Shown here piece after piece: positions 34,906 to 46,264 of a stretch of DNA of 64,000 bases (within the stretch, counting starts at the first letter, position 1; each line of letters starts with the position of its first letter). Below the pieces are notes generated by a model that had not been told where the DNA came from, searched no databases, and worked only from the letters and a program-made list of their open reading frames with translations. This DNA is from Xylona heveae TC161 (lineage: Eukaryota > Ascomycota > Xylonomycetes > Xylonales > Xylonaceae), in the NCBI RefSeq assembly GCF_001619985.1, contig NW_017264195.1, positions 1,674,001 to 1,738,000 of the forward strand. The letters run 5' to 3'. The translations under genes and the position numbers were made by a program.

Positions 34906-36482
34906 TCACTTTTATTTTCATACACGACGATCAATCTTGTCTTTTTTTTTTTTTTTTNNNNNNNNNNGACTCTCTCTCCATCCTGGATTACCGGGTCGCC
35001 CCTCGTCTTTTTCTTTACATTTCACTTATTTCTTTTTTCTCTTAACCTTTCCCTCTCAACTCAAAATAGCTGTCTCTTCTCATTATTTTCCCCTTTCGTT
35101 CTCAATTTGCAGAATATTGGCTCTTCACAGAGGGGATATGGTCACAAATATTTATGACCGAAATGTGGACATGTTGATAATGACAAGACTAATTAAAGCG
35201 ATAGGGGCAAGGCGGCGGTATCTTCTATTTCATTTTTCTTTCTCATCTTAGTATCTCCTGTTGCGTCGGCTGAGCAATGAAGTACCTCCCTCGATGAGGT
35301 ATCTACCTGGATTTTCCAGACCTCTGATGGTTCTATGTCGCCCTACCACGGTAGCTGCGCTAGAAATTTCCTTCCACATTGCAGGCCGATGTAATATGTT
35401 AGTGAAAATGAATACAAAAGTTCCTAATTTGAAAGTTAGTCATATACGTGTTTGTGACATGATTTCAATACAAAACCAACCTCGAAAGGTATAGTATCAT
35501 ATATTACACGAGGCCAGTTGGCCGAGAACTCTTTGAGCGGCTCTCCCTGTCCAAGCAAAAGGCACCATGCAGAAAACAACACTGTACAGTATCAAAATTA
35601 TAAGATCAACGTCCAACAGCCTGCAACAGGGATTCGACATATTCACGTACGCGTCAAATATATCCTACAGGATGCCAGTATGTCCACTTCGAAGAGAAAG
35701 GTGATTAATTGAAGTAGGTCATTCTATTCATACAGCACTCAATAAAAAAAAGGTTATTTGTAGAGATATTGGCATCAAGCAATACCAGGTGTTGCGATAT
35801 GACATGAGACTACGAAATTTAGACCTATCTCATCAAAATCGTTCACCGAAACTTTACAACACTTGCTCTCCAGCACAAGCTGTAATATTAGAAAAGAGCA
35901 GTATTTACGAGAAGGAGTCCTTACTCCGGTACGCCAGAGAGCTAGGCGGCCAAAAGTAGCTCCGACCACCGATCACCGACCACCTGGGCCTGCTGGCCGT
36001 CCCTGCCGTATCTTAGGTAGTTAAAGAAGCGAATCTCACAAATAAATCTGTTCAATCCTCTCTGTTCCGGGAAAGCGGAATTTTCGGCTCTCAGACGTAG
36101 GTATAATAGTTTCATTTCAAAGCGCAGTGATCAAATATCTTGGTTGGGCCGTAGAGGGGGTTCCTTTCACATTCTAGACTGAACGACCAACTCTTTAACT
36201 TAAGTTAAACGCCAAGGGATCGGACTACTCTACTCCGTTTCCCCGCGTCTTAGCTTCGGATGAAGGAATCAGCCCAGATAGTTAGCGTGGTCTGCAGCAT
36301 TAGGGAGTACTACAGGATAAGCTCTTACAGCATATAAAGCCCAAAGCAGCTCCTCGTGGGAAACAGGGTACCTTATTGAAAGAAATTTATCTTATTCATC
36401 GATCGAAGCTGACTGTCATCTGATCTAATTCTTCTCTCGTGTTTCAACTTGGCGCGCCGTTTGCTCCTCAGATAATAAAACA
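34906..36482. other. Intergenic with an assembly gap
   Basis: About 1.6 kb without a supported gene. It holds the HMT1 3' UTR, which is T-rich, the gap at 34958-34967 and the promoter of the DUF1772 gene. Short open frames here have no recognisable content. Confidence 0.5.
34958..34967. other. Ten-base run of N (assembly gap) in a T tract
   Basis: The N run directly follows seventeen T (34942-34957 region) 52 bases after the HMT1 stop codon. The homopolymer is the probable cause. Ten N may be a placeholder, so true length here is unknown. Confidence 0.97.
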
Positions 36483-37114
36483 ATGTCTGCACCGTTCGCA
36501 TACGATTCATCGGGTCTGCGCGTTGCGCAGGCCGTGGGATTAACTTCCTCGGCCTTTCTCTCTGGTGCGCCTTCTTTAACATAGTCTCACTCGATCCATA
36601 ATCTCTGATATGAATCACCTTGTCTTAATCCATCTCCTTGACCTCAATTATGAGAGATCACAAGCTCACCTAAAACCAAAAAAAAACAGGCTTTATATTC
36701 TCTATCTCAACAATTACTGTTCCCGCTATCCTGCCAAACCCTCCATCGACCATTTTGAAATCCTGGTCGATTGCATACAACAGGGGTAAAATGATTGCGC
36801 CGTCAATGGCTCTCACCAGTGCCCTGGCGAACCTGTATGTCGCGTATAAAACAGAGGATGTTGTTCCCGTCGTGGCAGCCGCGCTGGCCATTGGCATTGT
36901 CCCATGGACCATTCTCGTCATGCTCAAGACCAACAAAGCTCTAATGGAGCGGGAACAGCGCACTCGAACTGTTCATGCGACGACGGAAGTTAAGGTTGAG
37001 ATAGAGGAGGAGGGCGTTAGAGCACTGACGGATCGGTGGGCTACATTGAATCTGGTGAGGGCTGGACTCGTCCTCTCAAGCGCAGCTGTCGCAGCGTGGC
37101 GCATTTTCTTTTAA
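36483..37114 (+). CDS. DUF1772-family small membrane protein
   Basis: Two exons, 36483-36564 and 36690-37114, encode 168 residues. Four hydrophobic segments are visible: AQAVGLTSSAFLSGFIFSIS with TVPAIL, then MIAPSMALTSALANLYVAY, VVPVVAAALAIGIVPWTILV and a C-terminal RAGLVLSSAAVAAWRIFF. The motif NRGKMIAPSMA..LANLYVAY fits the DUF1772 (anthrone-oxygenase-like) family common in ascomycetes. Some members act in polyketide pathways, but no biosynthetic genes are near, so a stand-alone membrane role is more likely. The intron runs from GTGCGC to AACAG and splits a Gly codon. The region between the second and last segments is charged (VKVEIEEEGV). Function is not established. Confidence 0.8.
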
Positions 37115-37386
37115 TCTTTTTCTGATCTTTCTGGTTCGAGAAAAACACTACGTTTCATTGTGGATAAGTAGTAATCCACTTGCCGTTCCCAAATCTTATC
37201 CAACTCTTCTCTTCACTTTCAAATATTATCGTTCAAGAAGCGCAACTGATGCAATGCGATTTCGGGAGTACTAAATTATTAAAGTACTTAAGAAAGGTAT
37301 AATATATTTACATTTCTCATAACAGACGTCTTCATGGCGCAATTGTAGGTGAAAGAGACTACCTTTGAATCGATTCGTAGCATATT

Positions 37387-39184
37387 TTACGCGGCCTTCC
37401 ATTCAAAGTGGTGCTTTCCTGTAACTGGTTGACCAGCCGGCTCGGATTTAAGGTCAAACATGTGCTTCCCAAAATAGTCCATCTCAGCCTCGTAGAACCG
37501 GGTAGGCAATTCTGGCCATATGTTAGCTCATTGGAGTAGGTGGTACAGGGGGAGTATGATTCTACTTACCAAGGTTATTGGAAAACTTGAGATATTCAAG
37601 GCTGGCGCTTATGCTCGGAATGATGGAGTTTGCTTCCGTTCCCTTGGCGACTACACGCTTCAAGGCCGGGAAAGTCTTTTTGAACTCCTCAGCAATACGA
37701 GACTCGTAGAGGAGATTTCTGTTATCCTGTCGACCATGCTCATTCTTGTAGAGATTTTCAAGAAGGTCCGCGATATAGTCGGCTTGAATAATGCATCCCG
37801 CTCTCCATATCTGGATGATGGTGCCATAGTTCGCGTCCCACTTATTTTCGCGGTCGGCCTTGTCAATTATGATCAATCCTTGAACATACGACGCCAGACA
37901 AGCAGCGTAGACCGCCTGTCTGAGATCTTCTAAGAAAGCATCCTTCTCCTTGGCGCTTTGCAGTGCAATCTTTTCAATTGGAAAACTGCCTCCAAAGACC
38001 TTTTCGACACGCTCCCTCTGAGCCCGATCGGCGGAAGCAAGCCGGAAATAGTGCGCAGTAGTCAGCGAAGGGGAAGGTACATGCAATCGCACTGCCTCCT
38101 CGTTTGACCAGATGCCAGTACCTTCGGTCTCATCTGTATCTTGCACAACCTTATCCTGGACGTAATCGAGTACTTTGTCGCCCTTTTCGTCCTTGGTTCT
38201 ACAAATGTCAGCTGCAATGTTTACGAGGAAAGTATTTCTCTAGATCGACAAGTTAGCAAGAATCAACGTGAGATGTGTAGAGCAACCTACCAGCTCGCCA
38301 TCAGCAGCCCATTTTTCAAAAACATTCCCAATCTCGTCGGCACCCATCCCAAGAGAGACCTTCATTATTTGCCAAGCTTCTGAGACTGCACTGATCATCG
38401 CTTGTTCTATGCCATTGTGAATCATCTAAGAAACTCTGTAAGTAAAATATGTCCATGCAAGCTTGTGGAGCGTGGCTGCACAGTACCTTGATATAATGGC
38501 CCGCACCCCCGTTCCCGGCCTTTCCAACACATGGTCTTCCCTTGGAGTCTCTTGCGCACACCTTTTCCAGTAATGGCATGACCATCTCCAGAGCGATTTC
38601 TTGTCCTCCTGGGCACATGGAAGGGCCTCGCCTTGCTGCTTGATATCCACCCGAGACACCCATACCAACATAATAGACGCCCTGGTTCAGGCATTTCCCT
38701 TGACGTCTCTGCGTGTTAAGCCAGTGCTCATTACCTGCATCGATAATAATATCGCCCTTTTCCAAATAGGGATGAAGGTTTTCAACGACGGTGTCACCAA
38801 CAGTTCCGTGTGGCAAGCTGAACAGGAAAACTCTCGGCGATCCCAAGCTCTTGCAAAGGTCGGCATAGTCTTTATGTCGATAAGGTCAGAGAAATCCAAG
38901 ATTCTATTTTGGGGGGTCGTCAGCAAAAGTACCTTCATGCTTTTCCACCTTGTCAGCCACACCGGCTTTCTTTGCCTGTTCCAGGACTTGGTTGACGGTC
39001 TGCTCCGAAGGATCATTAAGGGACACCTTAATTCCTTTTTCGGCAAACAGCAGGGCCATACCACCACCCATGCTGCCGCATCCGATGATGGCAACCTATC
39101 AGAAAGCGTCAATAAGCTAGGAAAAGAATGATATGAGTCCAATAATTTGAAGCATACAGATTTGATTTCGACCTTGCCCGTCAT
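37387..39184 (-). CDS. 6-phosphogluconate dehydrogenase family protein (divergent paralogue)
   Basis: Six exons (39184-39158, 39095-38933, 38869-38487, 38425-38291, 38239-37570, 37511-37387) encode 500 residues. The N-terminal Rossmann fold reads VAIIGCGSMGGGMALLFAEK. Substrate and catalytic motifs are present: GVSGGYQAARRGPSMCPGG, GNGGAGHYIK joined across a splice site to MIHNGIE, TEGTGIWSNEEA, and DANYGTIIQIWRAGCIIQAD. The enzyme oxidatively decarboxylates 6-phosphogluconate to ribulose 5-phosphate with NADP in the pentose phosphate pathway. The sequence departs from the main fungal Gnd1 (for example FSLPHGTVGDTVVENLHPYL and DAGNEHWLNTQRRQ), so it looks like the second, divergent paralogue seen in many filamentous fungi. 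The first exon has only nine codons. It is convergent with the DUF1772 gene at 272 bp and diverges from KAP120. Confidence 0.88.
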
Positions 39185-40235
39185 GATGAAGCTCTATCAG
39201 TCAATAAAATTATTTTATTCTTCTGGTTTATTGGCATGCAATGGCCCGGTGATAGTAGATATAACGAAATAAAAGTATGTGGTTGTCCGGGTCATATGGA
39301 AATATAATGCTACTAAGGTAGTGTTGACAGAGTGTGACGTAGTGTTGTCGTTATTTCAGCAAACTCCACGGCGGTGAAATCATAATCGGTAATTCCCAAA
39401 CACCCCGATTGTACATCACACACCACTGCAGATTACCTACAGGTAGTTAGTTCGGGATAAATTAGTAAGGGCACCGAGAAAGATGATTATATACGCTTTC
39501 TACTACGAAATAATCCATTAATATATCATGCTTGGAACAATTTTACCAGAGATTGTGTCGTTTTAGTTGACCTTCTAATCTGACTGATATTTGTCTCCCT
39601 CCAAGCTCACACAGACTTTAGTGACCTTCTAGAGTACGAAGGTATATGGTTGGCCTTTAAGCAGGACTTTTGGTGTCTTGGTAACAGAGACGTTCTTTTT
39701 GCTTCATTGAGTTTGGGCCATTACTATTCATTATTGAGTAGAGTCTTTTTTTCCACTAATCGAATCTAATCGCGAGCACAAGAGAAATGCGGGAATCATT
39801 GGCTACGGTATTCCTTGGAAGACCACCAACAGTTTATGGCTTTGATTGCACCTCGAAGGCCCCCCTTGCCCCCTTCTCGGTTCTCGGAATTTTTGAATCT
39901 CCGTGATTTTCTCGCTAGACATTTGCACCCCTCGCACCTCGCACTACGGTAATAGTCCGAGCGAGGGGAAATGTTAAATTGATAGATTATCTAGTTTAAT
40001 CTGATAGTATTTATCTGATAATCAGTCGTTTGCAGAACTCGCCGCAGGGTCCCTGTAAGTTAGTGTTATGACCGAGACGGTGAATAGCAAGCCCCATATC
40101 ATTCAGTAACTGGAACGCAATCGTAGTGAATACGATGTTTTGCTCCCACTTGATATAGATGCAAGACAATTTTAGTTTTTGGGTAACTCCATCATTCGTC
40201 ATACTCCATCACCATCGTGGAACGACCTATTGGAA
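39185..40235. promoter_or_regulatory. Divergent upstream region of the 6PGDH paralogue and KAP120
   Basis: About 1.05 kb, AT-rich, without a supported gene. It must hold both promoters; no specific site can be named. Confidence 0.5.
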
Positions 40236-43200
40236 ATGAACGGCGCTGCAGAGCTCCCCTCCGAGGCAAACCCTCTAAATTTTCAAACTCTTTTACAGAC
40301 GCTGGAAGCTGCCACCTCGTCTTCCTTACTTCAGGTTCGGGCAGCGACTTCACAGCTTCAAAACTGGGAAAGGCAGCAAGGTTACTATAACCTCCTTCAG
40401 GTATGTCATATTAGTGGGCGAAGTTTTAAAGAATCGATGCTTAAAGTTGGACTGAATAGGATGCTTTTATCGACAAATCATCATCTGTCGACGTTCGCTA
40501 CCTTGCTGTCATTCAGCTAAAAAATGGAATTGACAAATACTGGAGGAGAACCGCCTCAAAGTATGTCATTGCGGCTGCTCAGCGCTCTAGCAAGACATTT
40601 GTTAACGGGGAGATAGTGTCATGAGCAAAGAAGAAAAGAGTGTCATCCGATCAAGGCTGTACGAGAGTGGAATCAATGAGCCTGATTCTCGTCTTGCTCT
40701 ACAGAACGCGCTGGTTATATCCAAAATCATTCGCTTTGAATTTCCTGCCGACTGGTACTTCATCGATCTTCAAATCAATCTTGGTATCTCTCCCACTGAC
40801 GTCGTCACAGGCCAGACGCCATAACTGACATCGTCCATCTTCTCCGCCTCGCGGCCCAGCCTGGCGCCAATCCTATTCACTTGCCTCGGGTTTTGTTGAT
40901 TCTTTTGCACATAATCAAGGAGCTATCCACCGCGCGTTTGCAACGCCTACGGACGAACCTTTACTCAGTCACACCAGAGACATACCAAGTGCTAGGCCGC
41001 ATCTACATAGAAAAGGTACAAATATGGAGAGCATGGATTCAGAATGGAGGTGGTGAAGGAGCGGGGTTGGAGGATATTGAAAACAGCCTTCTGGCGATAA
41101 AAGCACTCAGGAGACTGATGATTGCTGGCTACGAATTCCCAAATCGGGAGAAGGAGGTGCAGGAATTCTGGACAATTATTCGCGATCAGTTCGGCGACTT
41201 TCTGAACATGGTCACCAGCGAACCTCAACAACTGACGCAACCCATTCAACGCATGATCGAAAAACATCTCTTGCAACTCTCCAAAATGCATTTAGAGATG
41301 GCTAGAACACATCCTGCAGCATTCGCTTTGCTTCCAGATTCTATCAATTTGGTCTATGCTTATTGGAAATTTGTGTCTAAATTCGGCGAGAACTTGGGTA
41401 TTAAATCCGCAGCCGCATTACATTCCGACATAGCTGTGGACGAGGAAGAACCAAAAATCCAAGAGAGACTCTGCTTGAAAGGCCTTCTTCTGATACGTGC
41501 ATGTGTCAAAATGGTTTTCACTCCGTCACCTTCGTTCAAATATCGCCAGGAGCAGGACAAGGAGGAACAGAAGCTCTCAGTCCAAATGATGCGGGCCAAT
41601 TTTCTGACGGAGTCATTTGTGCGGGAGTCTATGGAAGTTATTGTAACTCGCTTCTTCGTCTTCAGAAGTATAGACCTTCAGGAATGGCAAGAAGACCCGG
41701 AAGAGTGGGAGCGTAAAGAAGAAGGCGAAGGTGATAGCTGGGAGTTTTCGATCAAGCCATGTTCCGAAAGGCTCTTCCTGGACTTGGTAACACATTTCAA
41801 AGATTTTCTTATTGAGCCTCTGATTAATGTGTTCTACTCCGTCTCATGTAAGTGCTACTTGACTCAATGATTCTGGATTGACTGCTAAACCTCATTAGCT
41901 CCTGATAACGAAGATATCTTATTCAAGGATTCTGTCTACAATGCAATCGGACTTTCTGCTGCAGTCATCCATAAATCTTTAGATTTTGATGCTTTCTTAA
42001 CCGCTACTCTTGTGGCGGAGGTTCAGAAAAGTCAGCCGGGGTGCAATATACTTCGACGGCGGATTGCCATCCTTTTAGGGCAATGGGTATCAGTGAAGAT
42101 ATCCACAAGCAACCGACATCTTGTCTATCAAATATTCCAACATCTGCTAGATGCAGCAGATCCGTACAACGATCAGGTTGTTCGGTTAACGGCTGGCAAG
42201 CAATTTAAGAATGTCGCGGACGAGTGGGAGTTTGAGCCAAATGGATTCATGCCATACGCGACGGAGATTCTTGGACGCATCATGGCGCTGATTGAGGAAG
42301 TTAGTCTCACGGAGACGAAAATGACACTGCTAAATACCGTGAGCGTTATTGTTGAGCGATTGGAATACCGGGTACGTAGAGTCTGAATAGTCTTGTATTG
42401 ATCTATGCTAACCGCTTAGCAGATCTCTCCATATGCCGACAAGATTGTCTCTCTGCTTCCGTCACTTTGGATGCAATCAGGCGAAGAACACTTGATGAAG
42501 CAAGCCATTTTAACTATATTGACACGATTAATAACTTCTATGAAAGACGATTCGCGTCGTTACCATGAAATGATACTTCCGCTCATTAAAAGTGCCGTCG
42601 AGCCTGAGTCGGTGAGTACCATGCGCTAATTTTACAAATATTATATCTTCCAGGCTGACTTTACGGATAGGAGACGCGTGTTTATCTGCTTGAAGATGCC
42701 CTTGACTTATGGGCCTCAATTATCGTCCAAACTCCAAGCCCTGCATCTCCAGATGTGTTATCTTTAGCCCCTTATCTGCTGTCGATATTTGAGCTTGGCA
42801 CGGAGACACTTCGCCAAGCCCTGGATATTACCGAATCTTATGTCCTACTTGCGCCGGGCGAGATGCTGACAGATGAAATGCGAAACAATTTGATTGGGGG
42901 TTTGGCATCACTCCTTGGCACTCTCAAGGCGGATGCGAATGGGATTGTCACACACTTAATGGAGGTTGCCATTCGAGCTGCTAACACCCTTGGCGGTGAG
43001 CAAGCCGTAGAGGTCATGGGGAAGTCACTACTGGACACCAATTTCCTGGCAAAAGTTCTAGAGGGCCTGCGAGAAAGCTGGGAAGCTCATCAAACTACTG
43101 GACCGAACAAGAAGTATTCAAGTATTGATGGAATAGTCGAGACGGATTATTTCAGCGTTTTGGCAAGGCTATCCCTGGCAAGTCCCCGGATATTTGTGGG

Positions 43201-43808
43201 TCTAATGGAGGCAGCTGGAATGTCACGAGGAGAGAGCTTCGAACAAACGCTCAAATGGATTCTCGATGAATGGTTTAGCCATTTCGAAAATGTCGGTGAT
43301 CCCGATAAAAGGAAACTCATGTGTCTCGCCCTCACGAGACTTTTAGAATCGGGCGAGACCTGGATTCTCTCTAGATTGCAGGATCTCATAATTATGTGGA
43401 CCGACGTTATCATAGAGCTGCAAGAGGGAGCTGAGGACAAGGGTGGCGAGTAAGTATACCGAGTATTTAGACCTCGGAAGTTCTATTTCCACTAACCGGA
43501 CATAGCAGTCTTATATATTGGGACGCCGAGGGACTCAAGCCAGATACACCTGAAGCCCCTGAAGATGAGCGACGAAGAAACGTGAGATGTTTGAGAGATT
43601 TAGATTTCTAATGATACTGATTTGCTAACGCGACGTCCAGCTTACTTTTACCGACCCGGTTCATACGATCAATGCCATTGATTTTATCAGAAGCCATGTT
43701 CAGCATGCTATTACCGCCTGCGGCGGTCAGGAAGTTTTCCAACAGATGTGGCTTGCCAATGTCGACCAGGACGTTATTGCATCTTTCGGGAAATTGGGCA
43801 TCGTTTAA
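40236..43808 (+). CDS. KAP120: Importin-beta family karyopherin Kap120 / importin-11
   Basis: Nine exons: 40236-40400, 40460-40560, 40617-40754, 40811-41847, 41899-42371, 42423-42611, 42671-43449, 43506-43581 and 43641-43808, giving about 1041 residues. The N-terminal importin-N region reads LLQVRAATSQLQNWERQQGY, VRYLAVIQLKNGIDKYWRRT and RSRLYESGINEPDSRLALQN, typical of Kap120 and importin 11. The rest is predicted all-helical HEAT repeat (LLGQWVSVKISTSNRHLVYQ; EEHLMKQAILTILTRLITSM). Kap120 carries ribosome-biogenesis and other cargo into the nucleus in yeast. Exons 6 and 8 both start at a TAGCAG tandem acceptor (42417-42422 and 43503-43508), so each can gain or lose one codon; both choices keep the frame. 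The start is the first ATG in frame. Confidence in family is high and in each small exon good. Confidence 0.9.
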
Positions 43809-44220
43809 ATCGCAGGTGTTTGCATTCTAAAGGATATTTTCAATTTTGTTTTTGTGAATCAATCTTTTAGAGATATCATAAAATTACAGCGCGGTTAAAT
43901 ACAGCATAGGCAGCTCCCCCTTTCGCACTGAGATCTCTTCATTTTGGACAATGCGTTGTTTGAATCACTAAGGAAGTTCGCCCGTCCTCGCAGGTAGAAT
44001 AACAGCCAACATTTGACTACGATCACTTTTTATCAAGCTTTATTTACTGAGAGTGTTTAGGAATGAAAGAAGAAACGAGAATTTACGCATGGCATCGTAT
44101 GTGAAGACAATTGGATAATAAATTCGAACAGAATGAATGGCTTTTACCTATCAAGCATAACGATTATGATAAGTCAACAGACAACGATCCACCATAAATT
44201 TGCAGGAGAGACAGCCATGC
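43809..44220. other. Intergenic between convergent KAP120 and the small repeat gene
   Basis: Two 3' UTRs; AT-rich, with no gene or repeat supported. Confidence 0.55.
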
Positions 44221-44849
44221 TTAGTCGTCGTCTTCGACCTCGCCCATAGGCTCAATACGCGAAGAGTCAATGTCCTCAATGTCCAAACCAGTGTCCGGTG
44301 GCACTGGCGTGTGAGTGGTTCTGCTAAGGGGGTCGATCTTAGTAGAAGCAATGGTATGCTCGTGGCCAACGACGCCCGAGGTATCAGCATGCGGTGCTAC
44401 ATGATGATGATGAGCTGGCAACCAGGCAATGAGTCAGCAATCAATAATCAAGGAGAGTTGTCAGAACGACTGCCTCGCCCAAGACGAGTTTCATACGGCA
44501 GGAAAATATTGAAACAAGGGCAAAGGATCAACTAGTTACCATGTCCAGCAAGTGGAGCAATCCGCGATCGATCGATATTGCGATCGGTGCCAACAGCTCC
44601 ACGAGAGCTTTGGTCATGAGGAACCCCCTGCTTCATGGTCGATGCAAGCGGGTCAATCTTCGCCGCCGAAATTTTCTCGTCACTTCCTGTCTTGCAGTCA
44701 ATACACAAACAAAAGAGGGCCTCCAGCTACAACAGGCAGCAGATGAAGTGGGTGAAATTGGCATACCAGACGCTCCTCTATATGAAATGTTGTTAGAAAC
44801 ACCAGGTTGGCAGGAAAAGGGTCAAAAAGTAGTGCACTTACGAAGACAT
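44221..44849 (-). CDS. Small His/Asp-rich protein with duplicated KIDPL motif, from four exons
   Basis: Four exons (44849-44842, 44777-44767, 44686-44540, 44414-44221) encode 119 residues. The first two exons have only 8 and 11 bases. Splice signals are good: GTAAGT..ATATAG, GTATGC..GACAG and GTAACT..GCCAG, with TCTAAC branch sequence before exon 2. The product starts MSSGASGSDEKISAAKIDPL and contains a second copy of the motif, STKIDPLSRTTHTPVP, each followed by a Pro-containing stretch; DRSRIAPL and SSRIEPM are a further related pair. An AHHHH run lies in the middle and the end is acidic (GEVEDDD). No signal peptide or membrane segment is seen. I do not recognise the family. Small hydrophilic repeat proteins of this type are often stress- or conidiation-induced, and STRE-like sites lie upstream, but that is inference. 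Confidence 0.72.
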
Positions 44850-46264
44850 TGTGTCGATTGTGTTATGTTAAAGTCCGAGTTTTGCTAGAGTGGGATGATG
44901 TAGTTACAAAAGCAATGGAGCTTGGAAGCCGGAAATATAATGCTCGGTGGGAGTAAGCTGTCACCTTGGATAGGTTGTTGTGAGAGGGACCACGCTCGTC
45001 ATAGTGTCCTTATTTGGGTGTCCTGATGCGGGGTGATGCTATGGTGGGATAACCCTCCTAAAGGGGGGAAGCTTATAGGTAAACTTTTAATTGCCACGCA
45101 TTGTATGCTGCATGTCAAGATTCTATAAGTCTTCATCAATGTGTACTTATGGCGACCTCGTCCGGGCATCCTTTGTGCACCTGTGCTAATTAATTGAGTT
45201 ATTTGTCGTCATCGGCCTAAGGTTTGCTACGTTTTCCGCAGGCCAGCACTCTGTGGTCATCCGACACCTTTTACAAAAGAGGATAGCTATTGTGACGAAA
45301 GAGAGACCCTGATAGCTTGATCTTCCCACGTTTTCCGTTTGTTTCGAGCATGGCGCACTATGACGAATGCTTCCCCTTGCAAAAAGGGTTCTTACTGCAC
45401 CAAGCAAGGTCAGAATGCAGGTCGAAATGTTTCCCCTTATTGGGGCTTCGGCCTCGTGAGGACTTTGAAACTGACTCTTTCACACAATTTTGGTAATTTT
45501 TATATGCAAATGAGAAGACTTGGCATATCAGATGTGCAGGCGCAGAAGGATACAATCCCCGTCGGTATTATTGTGACAAGATAAGACATGGCAGTCATGT
45601 GAAATTGCGGGGAAAAACCGGGGTTTGTATCCACGTGACCTACAGTTTGACTTCATCTCGACGTTCAACCATCTTACGTACAATCAAGAATTGCAACTGT
45701 TGATTGAATGGTCAAATATAAAGGCTCTGTTTCTGATCGCAGATATGGACCGATATATTTGAGAATCAGCCTGTTCGATTGGGACAACGAGAGGCGTTTT
45801 GGCCATTAGTCACGTTGTTTCGTGGGGTCAGCGTGTCAGGGGGGAAGTTACTTGCCATATCAGGAGAGTGCGACAGGCCCCAAGCGCACTTCCCCAGTCT
45901 TGTCAGTACACCTTAAACAAACAGCCGGGATATCTGCTCTTTCCGCAGATGACCACATAGTGCCCCAATGCTCTTTCTCGTTTTATATTCATGATTGCGC
46001 CGATAGTCTTAAGCACATGTATGCCCTGGTCATCCCAGGAACACGATCGATTCCTATTGTTTCCAGATACGACTTCAATGGCACATCTCATCCGATCAAA
46101 ACAACCCCTCATCACCGCCCATAACTCCATTCCTCATCCGCCTATCCGCCCTTCCTTTGTACCGTTTGTGCGCTGCCCATTTAACGACATTGGTTGGAGC
46201 GCGCCTATCTTGCCGCGAGGGTGAGGAATGCTAGTGGTCCAAACACTGCCGAATTCCTGGCAAT
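44850..46264. promoter_or_regulatory. Divergent upstream region with STRE-like sites
   Basis: About 1.4 kb without a supported gene. STRE-like hexamers occur at 45061-45066 (AAGGGG), 45373-45378 and 45433-45438 (CCCCTT). These match the core bound by Msn2/4-type factors in yeast, but such short sites also arise by chance. Confidence 0.35.

Noticed and set aside
35500-35580. tRNA-like string (GGCCAGTTGGCCGAG) near 35513
   Set aside because: No matching acceptor, anticodon or T arm could be folded.
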